From contig SLNJ01000072.1 of NCBI GenBank assembly GCA_007133065.1, forward strand, positions 1 to 42,819: 42,819 nucleotides of DNA. The letters are read 5' to 3'. The notes beneath the pieces are model-generated. The model saw nothing but the letters and a program-made list of their open reading frames with translations, was not told the DNA's origin and did not search any database. This DNA is from Opitutales bacterium. Lineage in GTDB: Bacteria > Verrucomicrobiota > Verrucomicrobiia > Opitutales > Oceanipulchritudinaceae. This document shows, one piece after another, positions 6,571-15,459 of this stretch. The position numbers were made by a program, and so were the translations under genes. The number at the start of each line of letters is the position of its first letter. The first letter of the stretch is position 1.

Positions 6571-9500
6571 AGGATTCCTTTACCATCCGTTTGCTCGCCT
6601 GTGGCAGGAGCCTGCAACGCCGCCGTTGGACCGCGCTGGTGCTCGCCATCGCCACCGCGGTTGGCGGAGCGCTGCACGCCATCGATCTCTGGGGAGGAAT
6701 GCACGGCCTCCAGGAACGAGTCGCGCTGGCATTCGTCGCCGCCCTGGGTGCCGGCGCCCTCGTGACAGTGGGGGCCGGGTGGATCCGCCTGCTGCGCCGC
6801 GCCCCCCAGGTGCGTTCGCTCGCCGCCTCCGTCGAAGCGCGCCACCCCGAGCTCCTCGACAGCCTCATCACGGCCGTCGAGCGCGGTGAAGGTTCCACGA
6901 CCGCCCGCGGTCCGCTCGACGCGGGTCTGTTCCGCACGGCGGAGGAACGAACACGGCATCTCGACTTTGCAGAAGCGCTGGTACCCACGTGGCTGCGCGG
7001 ACCGGCGCTCGCCGGCGCTGCGGGGTGCGCGGCCCTCGTGTTCCTCTCGGCTCTGACGACCGATACGGTTCGCAAATCCCTGTACGCATGGAGCGACTGG
7101 CGCGCCGGGACGCTCAGCGGGATCGAGATCGAACCGGAAAATCCGGGTGTCGCCCGCGGGGCGGACGTCACCATCGAGGCGCGGGTCCTGCGCTGGGAGT
7201 CCGATGCGGAGATTGAGTATATCAGCGACGGCGGACACACACGCTATCCGATGGTGGCCGGTGCGGATGACCGGCGCCGGTTTACATTCTACGACATCGA
7301 GGAAGCGATATATTTTCGCGTGACCACGCCGTCCCTGCAGTCGGCCTGGCACACGATCACGGCGTTCGAGCCTCCACGTCTGGAGCAATTGCGCATCGAG
7401 GCCCGCCCGCCCGCGTACACACGAATGGATCGATCGGAGCATGACGGAGTCACCGATCTGCGGGTCCTCGAGGGGACCGACCTCATCTTCTCCGCTACCG
7501 TGGAGAACAGCACCGCCGTGCACTATCGAAAGGGCGACCGGTCGCTCACGTTCGAACCGCCCTCACCGGAAGCGGAGACGGACCTCGCCCGCGAGGTATG
7601 GGCGCTGCGGAAATCCGCGGAACGCAGCGGGCGCTACCGCGTGCGCGCCGAAAATCCAAACACCTACGTCGAGACACGCGAAGGGCGCCTGGAGGTTGAC
7701 CCGGACACTCCCCCAGGAATCGAAATCCTCGATCCGGCCCGCGATATTCGACTGGAACCGGATGAAGGCCTCGGAATCGAAGTGTACGCAACGGACGATT
7801 TCGGCCTGACAGATATCACCGTGCATCTCTCGATCGCCGGACGGATTCAGGAGCAGGTGGAAATTCCTCCGCGGGGGATTCCCGGCGAGCCGGTGCGCGA
7901 GACAACCGTCGCGGCACAGATCGATCTCTCCTCCATGGATGTGGACGAGGGCGACCTCGTAAGCTATTATGTTGCGGCCACGGACAACCGCCGGCCACAG
8001 CCTCAGAGCACCCGTTCCGAGGTGTTTTTTGTTGAGATCCGCACCGACGAAGACCCGGAAGAGGTGGATGGCCCGCCCGACGAGGAGGAACGCCTTGAGC
8101 TTCGGGCCTACATCGAAGAGTTAAAACGCCTGATCCGGCTCAGCCACCGTGCTGCCACCACGGATGGCGAGGCGCGCCTCAAGCGCAACCAAGAGGCCGG
8201 AACAGGACTCAACCGGCTCCGCGGCGAGGTCAACCGTGAGTACGAGGCGCTCCGCCCCTTCCTCGAGCAGGCAAACGACCTCTTCTTTACGCGGGGGTTC
8301 GAAGCAACCCTCAGCCTCCTGGAAACCGCCGAACGCCTGATTACGCGGGATTTCACGGACTCCTCGATCCTCTCCCAGGAACAGGCATTGCAGGAGTTGA
8401 TTCTAATGGAGAACGAACTGCGCCAGCAGATCATCTCGCGGGATCCCGAGACAGGCGAAGGCGAAGAGGGGGAGATCGCCGAGGGCCATGATTCGACCGA
8501 TGCCGCACCCGGCGATTCTCTTCAGGATGAACTGGCGCGGCTGCACGAGCTACTCGAGGATGTCCGCGCGCTGCACGACAAGCAGAACGCTCAGAACCTG
8601 CGCGCCGAACGCGCGGAACGTACCGGGGCTTCAACCGATCAACTCGCGAACCTCGCAGAAGCACAACAGCTTTTGCGCGAGACGAACCGACGGCTCGAGC
8701 GGCGAATGGAGTCCGTAGCGGAATCGGAATCGGCTCGGCGGGCGATGCGCCGGGCAGAACACCAGATGCGCGAGGCCGCTTCCCAACTGGAATCGGCAAA
8801 CGCCGAACGCGGCTGGCGAGAGGGCCTCCGTGCGTCCGACGCTCTGGAAAACGCCGCGCGCCACCTGCAGGATCGGCTGGATTCGGCGGTCGACTCCGGA
8901 ATGCAGGCGATGCAGGACCGCCTCCGCGAGCTCGCCGACGAGCAGCGCGCAGCCGCCCAGGGGAGTTCGGAAGCGGCCGCATCGGATCAGGGCGACGCCC
9001 GGCTCCACGAAGAACAACTCGGCATCAACGAACGCTTCTCCGATCTCCTCGAAACGGTGAACCGGTTCGCGGGGGAGATCGGAAACAGCTACCCCGATGC
9101 GGCAAGGACACTGGGGCGGAATGCACGCGAGGCGCGTGACGGAACGCCCGGCACGGAAATGACGCGCGCCGCGAACGCGCTCCTGTACGACCGCTGGGGA
9201 CAGGCGCAGGCACTGCAGGAGCGAGCCGTGCAAGGACTCGAAGAGCTGAACTCACAACTCGCCCGGGCCGGCGACGAACTGCCCGCGCTGAGCGCGGCGC
9301 AACTCGATCGCATGCTCGAGGAACTGAACCGCGACCGGCGCAGTCTTCAGGAATTGGAGAGCCCCCTGGATGAGGATGAGAGCGCCCGTCTCGAACAGGT
9401 CCGGGAGAGCTGGAGCGGGCGGCTGGAACAGCTCGCAGAACGCCTGGGCGACGCATCGCTTGGCGGCGTCGGGCGCGCGCTCGGGCAATCGGGTGGCGAC

Positions 9501-9686
9501 GGTGAAGGCCGTCTGCGGGATGCGGAGTTCCTGTTGCGCGAGGCCCGCGACCAGTTGATGCGTCACCGCGAAGATCGGGAACGTCGACGAATCCTGGACA
9601 TGCGCCGCCGTTCGGCACCCCCGCCCGAGCAGTACCGTCGGCAGGTCGAGGAGTACTTCCGCAAGCTCTCGGAGGAATCTGAATGA
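6567..9686 (+). CDS. Large DUF4175-like membrane and coiled-coil protein
   Basis: A 1039-residue protein. Two hydrophobic helices lie near the N-terminus (about 20-70) and another at about 145-165. Beta-rich, Ig-like segments occupy about 180-500 (EPPRLEQLRIEARPPAYTR is typical of this type). From about 510 to the end it is a highly charged, Glu/Arg-rich, predicted coiled coil. The layout matches large proteins with DUF4175-type regions found beside MoxR-BatA genes in Planctomycetes and Verrucomicrobia. The ATG at 6567 overlaps the previous stop (ATGA), and the stop overlaps the next start at 9683, so the three membrane genes are translationally coupled. Probably a periplasm-facing structural component; the biochemical role is unknown. 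Confidence 0.72.
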   Translation: MKDSFTIRLLACGRSLQRRRWTALVLAIATAVGGALHAIDLWGGMHGLQERVALAFVAALGAGALVTVGAGWIRLLRRAPQVRSLAASVEARHPELLDSLITAVERGEGSTTARGPLDAGLFRTAEERTRHLDFAEALVPTWLRGPALAGAAGCAALVFLSALTTDTVRKSLYAWSDWRAGTLSGIEIEPENPGVARGADVTIEARVLRWESDAEIEYISDGGHTRYPMVAGADDRRRFTFYDIEEAIYFRVTTPSLQSAWHTITAFEPPRLEQLRIEARPPAYTRMDRSEHDGVTDLRVLEGTDLIFSATVENSTAVHYRKGDRSLTFEPPSPEAETDLAREVWALRKSAERSGRYRVRAENPNTYVETREGRLEVDPDTPPGIEILDPARDIRLEPDEGLGIEVYATDDFGLTDITVHLSIAGRIQEQVEIPPRGIPGEPVRETTVAAQIDLSSMDVDEGDLVSYYVAATDNRRPQPQSTRSEVFFVEIRTDEDPEEVDGPPDEEERLELRAYIEELKRLIRLSHRAATTDGEARLKRNQEAGTGLNRLRGEVNREYEALRPFLEQANDLFFTRGFEATLSLLETAERLITRDFTDSSILSQEQALQELILMENELRQQIISRDPETGEGEEGEIAEGHDSTDAAPGDSLQDELARLHELLEDVRALHDKQNAQNLRAERAERTGASTDQLANLAEAQQLLRETNRRLERRMESVAESESARRAMRRAEHQMREAASQLESANAERGWREGLRASDALENAARHLQDRLDSAVDSGMQAMQDRLRELADEQRAAAQGSSEAAASDQGDARLHEEQLGINERFSDLLETVNRFAGEIGNSYPDAARTLGRNAREARDGTPGTEMTRAANALLYDRWGQAQALQERAVQGLEELNSQLARAGDELPALSAAQLDRMLEELNRDRRSLQELESPLDEDESARLEQVRESWSGRLEQLAERLGDASLGGVGRALGQSGGDGEGRLRDAEFLLREARDQLMRHREDRERRRILDMRRRSAPPPEQYRRQVEEYFRKLSEESE

Positions 9687-11845
9687 ACGTGGCGACACCA
9701 TTTGCCTGGCAGATCACCCTCCTCGTCGCCCTGGCGGGAGGCGTGGCGATCCTCTGGCTCTGGAAACGCAACCGAGGCCTGGCTCCGCGCACGATTTTGC
9801 GCACCCTGACAACCTTGCGCTCCATGCTACTCGTCATGCTGGTCGCCGTACTCCTCAACCCGTACTGCACCCAACGCACGCCCGATCCGGAAGCCTACAC
9901 CGTAGCCGTGCTGGCCGACGCATCCGCGAGCATGCTCGCCACCGATCTCGACGGCGCCTCCCGCCTCGATTTCGTCGCCGACGAAATGCGGGCCGATTCG
10001 ACCGATAACCTGCGGGCAAGACTTGCCGGACAACACCCGCTCGAGGTCTACGCTTTCGCCGGCAACGTGTCCGCTCCAATCGATCATATCGAGCTCCAGT
10101 CGGGACGCGCGGCTATCGGCAAAGCGCTTGAGCACCTGCACGAGCGGCACACCGCACGCGGCATGGAGCTGGGAGCAGTGCTTCTCCTGAGCGACGGTGT
10201 AACCGAGGGAACCCCCTCTCCCATTCGAGCCGCCCAGCGTTACCGCGAGCACGGGATTCCAATCCACGTCCTCGGAGTCGGCGATCCGACGGAGACCGGG
10301 GACGTCTCGATTCGGTTCGTTCAACGGGAGCACCGCGGCACCCGAGATGAGGGGCTCCCCCTCGAACTGGAACTACAGAACACATTTGCCGAGGAACGGG
10401 CGCTGGAACTCGAGCTGGCCGAAGACGGCGAAACAATCGAGCGTCGCGAGGTGACGCTCGCGGCCGGGGAAACCCGGCGCACCGGGTTCGAGGTGACGCC
10501 CCGCCGCGGCGGGTTTCGCAGTTATCGGGCACGGATTGCGTCGTCGCGCTACCTCGGCAGCCCCGGAAGCAACACCGACTACGCCTCCGCCCTCATCGAG
10601 GAGTCTGCATTCCATCGCGTGCTCTATCTCGGAACCCCTCAGTGGGAATATCGCTTTCTGAGGATCCTGATCGAAGAGGAAGAACAGTTCCAAATGCAGG
10701 CATGGCTTCGGACCGCTCCCGAGCGGATTGTGCGCCGCGGATTCAACGACGACGAGGATACCGCGGCGCAAGACGATTTCCCCGACGACCCATCGACCTT
10801 GCAGGACTACGACACCATTATTGTGGACGCCCGCATCATGGGAGACCTGGACACCGCCACCCACAACGCGCTTCGCGACTTCGTTTCAATCGGAGGAGGC
10901 GGGCTGTTGCTGTGGGGACCGACCCCGGAAGACGATTCCGCCTTCGCACCGCTTCTGCCCGTTCGCGGCGGCACGGCGGTCAGCGAACGCCAGCGTCGCA
11001 GCCTCAATCCCGTTCCCGGTCCCTTGCTGCGCGAGGAGGATCACGAGGTCTACACACGGGGTCCCGCCCTCTTCCTCGCGGAAGACGCAACCGCTTACCT
11101 CCCCGAACGGCTTTCCCGGGGAGCACGCAGCGCGCTCGAAACGCGCGATGAGAATCCGCTCTTCACATACCAGGCATACGGCGCGGGACGCGTGGCCTAC
11201 CAGGGCTCCGAACACTTTTGGCGGTGGCGGATGGAAAGCTCCACGGGAACCGAGCAGCACCGGCGGTTCTGGCTCTCCGCCCTGGCGTGGCTGAGCGAAT
11301 CCCGGAAACCACGACTGGAAACCCCGATTCAAGGACGCGTTCAGGCGCTCGACGAGCCGGCGCAACTCGGCGTTCGTCTACTCGACAGCGCCTTCCGCCC
11401 ACGGGCCGACGCACGAGTCCGGGCGCGCATCACCGAACCGGACGGCACCGTCCGGCAACGGCTGCTCTTTCCGAAGTTCGGAGACCCCGGAACCTTCGAA
11501 GCCGAATTGGATCTGATCCGCCCCGGCGAGTACCGCGTCGAATACGAAGCAGCATTCCCGGACGGCGAAACATTGCGCGCGGAGGCATTCTTCAACACCA
11601 CCGCCACCGGGGAGCTCATCGACACCTCGATGCGGGAACAGCTGCTGCGGGATATCGCCCGGTTGTCCGGCGGCACCTATTACCCGTGGACCGAAGCATC
11701 CCGCCTCCGCGAGGTTGCGATTTCGCAGGAGGTGCCCATTGTCGAAGCGAACATTCACTGGGCGCGCAGTTTTCCGTTCGCGGCCCTTCTCGCAGGCATG
11801 GCGATTGCGGAGTGGTTCCTGCGGCGCCGATTCGGCCTACGTTAG
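9683..11845 (+). CDS. vWA and glutamine-amidotransferase-like membrane protein
   Basis: A 720-residue membrane protein with N-terminal helices at about 10-28 and 45-60, then a vWA domain whose MIDAS motif is DASAS at 79-83. It continues with an Ig-like region (about 205-290), a GATase1-like fold (about 300-510; RVLYLGTPQWEYRFLRILIE and an SIGGGGLLLWGP loop) and a C-terminal helix (ALLAGMAIAEWFL) followed by basic residues. It overlaps the preceding gene by 4 bases. It is the second vWA protein of the operon, comparable in position to BatB or to large 'VWA domain-containing' proteins of the phylum. The GATase fold is probably structural, since no Cys-His-Glu triad is evident by eye. Confidence 0.8.
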   Translation: MNVATPFAWQITLLVALAGGVAILWLWKRNRGLAPRTILRTLTTLRSMLLVMLVAVLLNPYCTQRTPDPEAYTVAVLADASASMLATDLDGASRLDFVADEMRADSTDNLRARLAGQHPLEVYAFAGNVSAPIDHIELQSGRAAIGKALEHLHERHTARGMELGAVLLLSDGVTEGTPSPIRAAQRYREHGIPIHVLGVGDPTETGDVSIRFVQREHRGTRDEGLPLELELQNTFAEERALELELAEDGETIERREVTLAAGETRRTGFEVTPRRGGFRSYRARIASSRYLGSPGSNTDYASALIEESAFHRVLYLGTPQWEYRFLRILIEEEEQFQMQAWLRTAPERIVRRGFNDDEDTAAQDDFPDDPSTLQDYDTIIVDARIMGDLDTATHNALRDFVSIGGGGLLLWGPTPEDDSAFAPLLPVRGGTAVSERQRRSLNPVPGPLLREEDHEVYTRGPALFLAEDATAYLPERLSRGARSALETRDENPLFTYQAYGAGRVAYQGSEHFWRWRMESSTGTEQHRRFWLSALAWLSESRKPRLETPIQGRVQALDEPAQLGVRLLDSAFRPRADARVRARITEPDGTVRQRLLFPKFGDPGTFEAELDLIRPGEYRVEYEAAFPDGETLRAEAFFNTTATGELIDTSMREQLLRDIARLSGGTYYPWTEASRLREVAISQEVPIVEANIHWARSFPFAALLAGMAIAEWFLRRRFGLR

Positions 11846-11858
11846 CCATACAATTCCG

Positions 11859-13454
11859 ATGACAGCACCACCGACAAGCACACCCAGGGAGTACCGTTTC
11901 GGCTCCCGCAGCATCACAACCGCCACCGCGGTGTTGCTCTGCTGGCTCCCTCTCGCGCTACCCGGGCAACCCCCCACGACCCTGACGCCACAATTTCAGC
12001 AACCCGCCCCGAAAGAGAATCCGGACGCGGTGCAAGCCACGATCGATCGGGCGATCGAGGATCTGCTTGACGGATCCGTCGAGCATCAGGTGGGCGCCGC
12101 GATGATCCTCGGCAAATACGCGCATCCGCGCGCACGGCGGGCGCTTCGGGATGCCCTGGACCACGATGAAGTCCGCGTGCGGCGGGCCGCGCTGATTTCT
12201 GTTCTCGAACAACGATCCGGCCGCCTCTCCCGCGAACTCGTGGAACGAATGCTCTTGATGCTGGGGGATCCCGACGTCGAGATCCGCCGGCAGATCTCCT
12301 CCGTGCTCGGACAACTCTCCGCCGCCTTGCGCATCGCCTCGACAAGGGGTCCCCGCCCGCCAGGAAGTCGCGCGAACTCCCTGCCCGAGGGGTTTCCCGA
12401 GGTCCTGCACCGGGCGTTCAGGGATGACGACGTCGTGGTCCGGCGCAACATGCTCACCAACTACCACGCCTTCCCGCTGGGCGGAGCGCGGCGCTCAATT
12501 CTGGTAGCGTCGCTGGCGGACGACGATCGGCAGGTACGCCTTCAGGCATTGCGCCTCGCAGGACAATACGTTCCCACGGATGCATTCCTTGAAGCCGCCC
12601 TGGAGCACCCCCTCGGCAACGATTCCGCATGGGATCGGGAGCTCGCACGCCAACTCGGGCGTCACCGCCACCCCGATTCGCGAGAAACATTGCGGAGATT
12701 GCGGGATTCGGAAGATCGGACGACCGCGATCGAGGCGGAGGTCAGCACGTTCCAGCTCGATCCGAACCTCGACTCCCCGATATTCGATCGGCTGCGTACC
12801 GAACGCGTGCCGGAGGACCCGGCGCAGCGCGCGGTTCGTCTGCTGTACCGGCTGGATCAGGAGGTCGCATGGGAGATCACCAGAAGTCTCCTCGACGCGG
12901 AAAGCGCCGTCGTGCGGACCGAAGCCGTAACCCTATGGCTCAACCTGAGCCCCGAGTTCCCGGAGAAGGACAACATCCTGCGCCTGCTCGACGATCGATC
13001 GAGCCATGTTCGCGAACGGGTTCTCGGTTTTCTGCACGCGCACGCCAACCGTACCCCGCCCGGTATCGTGCGGGATCTGGCGCGGCACGATCGGCGCGAG
13101 GTCCGCGAGAGTGTTTTCCGCCACCTGCGTCATCAGCCTGAGGAGGTTGTCCGGGAGGTCCTGTTCGATCTTCTGATCGACGACGACCTTCCGCTGCGCC
13201 GCCGGGCGCTCGAACAGGTCGCCGCCCAACAGCTCGACGACTGGAAGCGCGTCGTCCGGGCCTCGCTGCGCGACCCCCATCAGGAATTCCAGATACAGGC
13301 CGCACGCATTCTCCTGGAAAAAGGCGACGAGCGCGACCTGAAGCTGCTTCGAGAACGGCGGGCAGCCGACCCGGAAAGCCCGCTCGCCGCATTCCTGGAC
13401 AAACACCTCCCAGATGGCGAAGCCGTCGAACCCCGCGCAAGCGAGCGACTCTGA
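11859..13454 (+). CDS. HEAT-repeat protein with signal peptide
   Basis: A 531-residue protein. Residues 20-35 (TATAVLLCWLPLALPG) look like a signal peptide or anchor, so it is probably exported or periplasmic. The rest is built of roughly 30-residue alpha-helical repeats of HEAT/PBS type, such as ALDHDEVRVRRAALISVLEQ, MLGDPDVEIRRQISSVLGQL and SLADDDRQVRLQALRLAGQY. These are usually protein-protein interaction scaffolds. It starts 13 bases after the vWA gene stop and ends one base before the next ATG. The frame is open upstream of 11859 but that part overlaps the previous gene. It is probably a scaffold of the MoxR-associated membrane complex. Confidence 0.78.
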   Translation: MTAPPTSTPREYRFGSRSITTATAVLLCWLPLALPGQPPTTLTPQFQQPAPKENPDAVQATIDRAIEDLLDGSVEHQVGAAMILGKYAHPRARRALRDALDHDEVRVRRAALISVLEQRSGRLSRELVERMLLMLGDPDVEIRRQISSVLGQLSAALRIASTRGPRPPGSRANSLPEGFPEVLHRAFRDDDVVVRRNMLTNYHAFPLGGARRSILVASLADDDRQVRLQALRLAGQYVPTDAFLEAALEHPLGNDSAWDRELARQLGRHRHPDSRETLRRLRDSEDRTTAIEAEVSTFQLDPNLDSPIFDRLRTERVPEDPAQRAVRLLYRLDQEVAWEITRSLLDAESAVVRTEAVTLWLNLSPEFPEKDNILRLLDDRSSHVRERVLGFLHAHANRTPPGIVRDLARHDRREVRESVFRHLRHQPEEVVREVLFDLLIDDDLPLRRRALEQVAAQQLDDWKRVVRASLRDPHQEFQIQAARILLEKGDERDLKLLRERRAADPESPLAAFLDKHLPDGEAVEPRASERL

Positions 13455-13455
13455 C

Positions 13456-14622
13456 ATGCACCAACAATCCGAGCGTCTCAATCCCATCACCGGCGCGCAG
13501 TCGGCCTCCCGGCACGTTCCGAATCGATCAGGGGCCCTTGGTGACGCGGTATCCCGTGCCGCACGGTACCGAAGCAAAAGCGGATGCAAGCCGCCCTCCT
13601 GCAGGAGGGCGACACGATATTTACTCCACGGGATTCTCCCGCACCCGATTATCACCCTGCTCGCCCTGTGCGCTATGTTCGGCGTGTTCGCTCCGGGGCC
13701 CGCCGCGGGCGTCACCCTTCCCCCGGAAGACTCCTGGCAGATCGCACAGGTGGTCGAAGGCGATCCGTTTCAACGCTTCTATCCAGGTGCGCTGACCAGC
13801 CTCCTGGAGGAGATCAACCGCACGACGACGCTCCGCTTCGATCCCGATCCGGTGATTCTGTCCGACTTCGAAGATCCGGAGCTTTTTCAATACCCGATTG
13901 TGTATGTGAATTTTGGAGACCGATCGGACTGGACCCTGAGTGAAACCGAACAGGAGAACCTCCGCCGCTATCTCGAGCGCGGCGGATTTCTCTTCATCGA
14001 CGCAGGGATCAGCGCAGAATTCCTTCGTGGCGAAACGGCACACGGCCAGCGCCACAGCTTCGCCGAATGGGAAGCGATTCCCGAGCTTGATGCGGCGTTC
14101 GCCGAGGTCTTCCCGGATCGATCGTTTGAGCCGCTCAGTCGGGCGCACCCGGTCTTTCGATCCTTCTATTCGGGCCTTCCAGACGCGTCCAGCCTGCCCG
14201 AAGCCATTCGGGATTACGTTCGGAACGAGAAGTGGCCGCAGGGAACCTACTCGTTTCTCGGCTTGACGATCAACGGCCGACTCGCGGTCCTGGCGACGCC
14301 GATCATCGCCATGGGATGGGGACGAAACGAACTCGGCCAGTGGACAAATCCGATCGGATTCCGGGTGCGTGAGAGCGCCGAGGGCATGAGTGACCACCTG
14401 CGCCAGGCCGCTTACTCGGGTCCATTGTTTACGGTTACGCGGGAAGACGGCCTGGTCGATCGCATCTACTGCCAACCCGACACCATCCCCGCGTGGGTAC
14501 AGGAGCCGAACGGCCGATTCCGTATCTTCCGCTATTACCACAGCACCGAAATCAGCGACTACGCGCATACCTTCTATACCCGGCTCGGCGTGAATGTCTT
14601 CATGCACATCCTCACCCCGTGA
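13456..14622 (+). CDS. DUF4159 domain protein
   Basis: A 388-residue protein from this start. The C-terminal two thirds (from about residue 90) is a DUF4159 domain with a GATase-like fold; key stretches are YPIVYVNFGDRSDWTLSETE and LRRYLERGGFLFIDAGISAE. A hydrophobic segment IITLLALCAMFGVFAPGPAAG at about 67-87 is a likely signal peptide. The first 60 residues are low-complexity, Ser/Arg-rich and contain an 18-base DNA palindrome (13593-13610). The true start may therefore lie nearer the signal peptide, although no ATG or GTG suits. DUF4159 proteins commonly end MoxR-BatA operons in this phylum. Function unknown. Confidence 0.75.
   Translation: MHQQSERLNPITGAQSASRHVPNRSGALGDAVSRAARYRSKSGCKPPSCRRATRYLLHGILPHPIITLLALCAMFGVFAPGPAAGVTLPPEDSWQIAQVVEGDPFQRFYPGALTSLLEEINRTTTLRFDPDPVILSDFEDPELFQYPIVYVNFGDRSDWTLSETEQENLRRYLERGGFLFIDAGISAEFLRGETAHGQRHSFAEWEAIPELDAAFAEVFPDRSFEPLSRAHPVFRSFYSGLPDASSLPEAIRDYVRNEKWPQGTYSFLGLTINGRLAVLATPIIAMGWGRNELGQWTNPIGFRVRESAEGMSDHLRQAAYSGPLFTVTREDGLVDRIYCQPDTIPAWVQEPNGRFRIFRYYHSTEISDYAHTFYTRLGVNVFMHILTP
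13593..13610. repeat. Perfect 18-base palindrome GCCCTCCTGCAGGAGGGC
   Basis: A fully self-complementary sequence in the 5' part of the DUF4159 gene. Its right half contains GGAGGG, which could serve as a ribosome-binding site for an internal start; folding would hide it. It may be a regulatory element or chance. No second copy was noticed in the window. Confidence 0.5.
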
Positions 14623-14769
14623 TCCGGCACGCCGAAATTACCTCCCGCTTCGCGCGACGCGACTCTATTATCCGATCCACCCGCGCCATCGCGCTTCGGA
14701 AGACCCCCAATCTCCCGTCTGTTCTCAGCCATTGACCGTGACACCATTCCCGCCCAGACTGCCGCCACC

Positions 14770-15267
14770 ATGACCGTGCACCTCAATCATCACAACGCTC
14801 CCACGATCGGAGAACCAGCTCCCGATTTCTCACTGCCCGACCAGGAGGGCAAGGTCCACAATCTTAATGACTACCGCGGGCGGTTTCTCGTCCTCTACTG
14901 GTACCCCAAGGACAGCACGCCGGGATGCACCAAGGAGGCTTGCGGTTTCCGCGATCAGCGCGCAGCGTATGACGAACTGGGCGTCGCGGTACTGGGGGCC
15001 TCGGTTCTGAACAGCAAGTCGAAAGCGAAGTTCGCCGCCGAGCACGCGCTCAACTTCCCCCTGCTCGCCGACGAGAGTCACGTGGTCGCTCAAGCCTACG
15101 GGGTGTGGCAGAAGAAATCACGCTTCGGACGCACGTATATGGGGGTGTCGCGCGAGACCTTCATCATCGACCCGGAACAACGGATCGCGGCCCACTGGCC
15201 GAAGGCCGCGGGCAGCGAAGAACACGCCGCCGAGGTCCTGCACTGGTTGAGACAACAGCTGGGATGA
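14770..15267 (+). CDS. bcp: Thiol peroxidase of the Bcp/PrxQ family
   Basis: A 165-residue peroxiredoxin that reduces hydrogen peroxide and organic hydroperoxides at the expense of thioredoxin. The active site is YPKDSTPGCTKEAC: peroxidatic Cys53 within TPGCT, and Cys58 five residues later as the likely resolving cysteine, the atypical 2-Cys arrangement of many Bcp proteins. The length and the AETFIIDPE-like strand (here RETFIIDPEQRIA) fit the family. An ATG at 14770 follows a 147-base gap after the DUF4159 gene, so the gene may have its own promoter. A signal peptide is absent, so it is cytoplasmic. Confidence 0.95.
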   Translation: MTVHLNHHNAPTIGEPAPDFSLPDQEGKVHNLNDYRGRFLVLYWYPKDSTPGCTKEACGFRDQRAAYDELGVAVLGASVLNSKSKAKFAAEHALNFPLLADESHVVAQAYGVWQKKSRFGRTYMGVSRETFIIDPEQRIAAHWPKAAGSEEHAAEVLHWLRQQLG

Positions 15268-15459
15268 CACCCCAATCGGCACTGGCGCACGCATCTCCAA
15301 ATCACGGCACAAAGGAATAACACGTCATGACAGGGATACAACAGCCCCCTGACCGAAGACGTGTTCCCCCGCGAGGATCTCGATTTTTTCGACGCCAGCT
15401 TCCCGTCAGAATCTTGAAGATTCAGATCGATGAGCGATGCGATGCTCCGAAGCCGCGTG

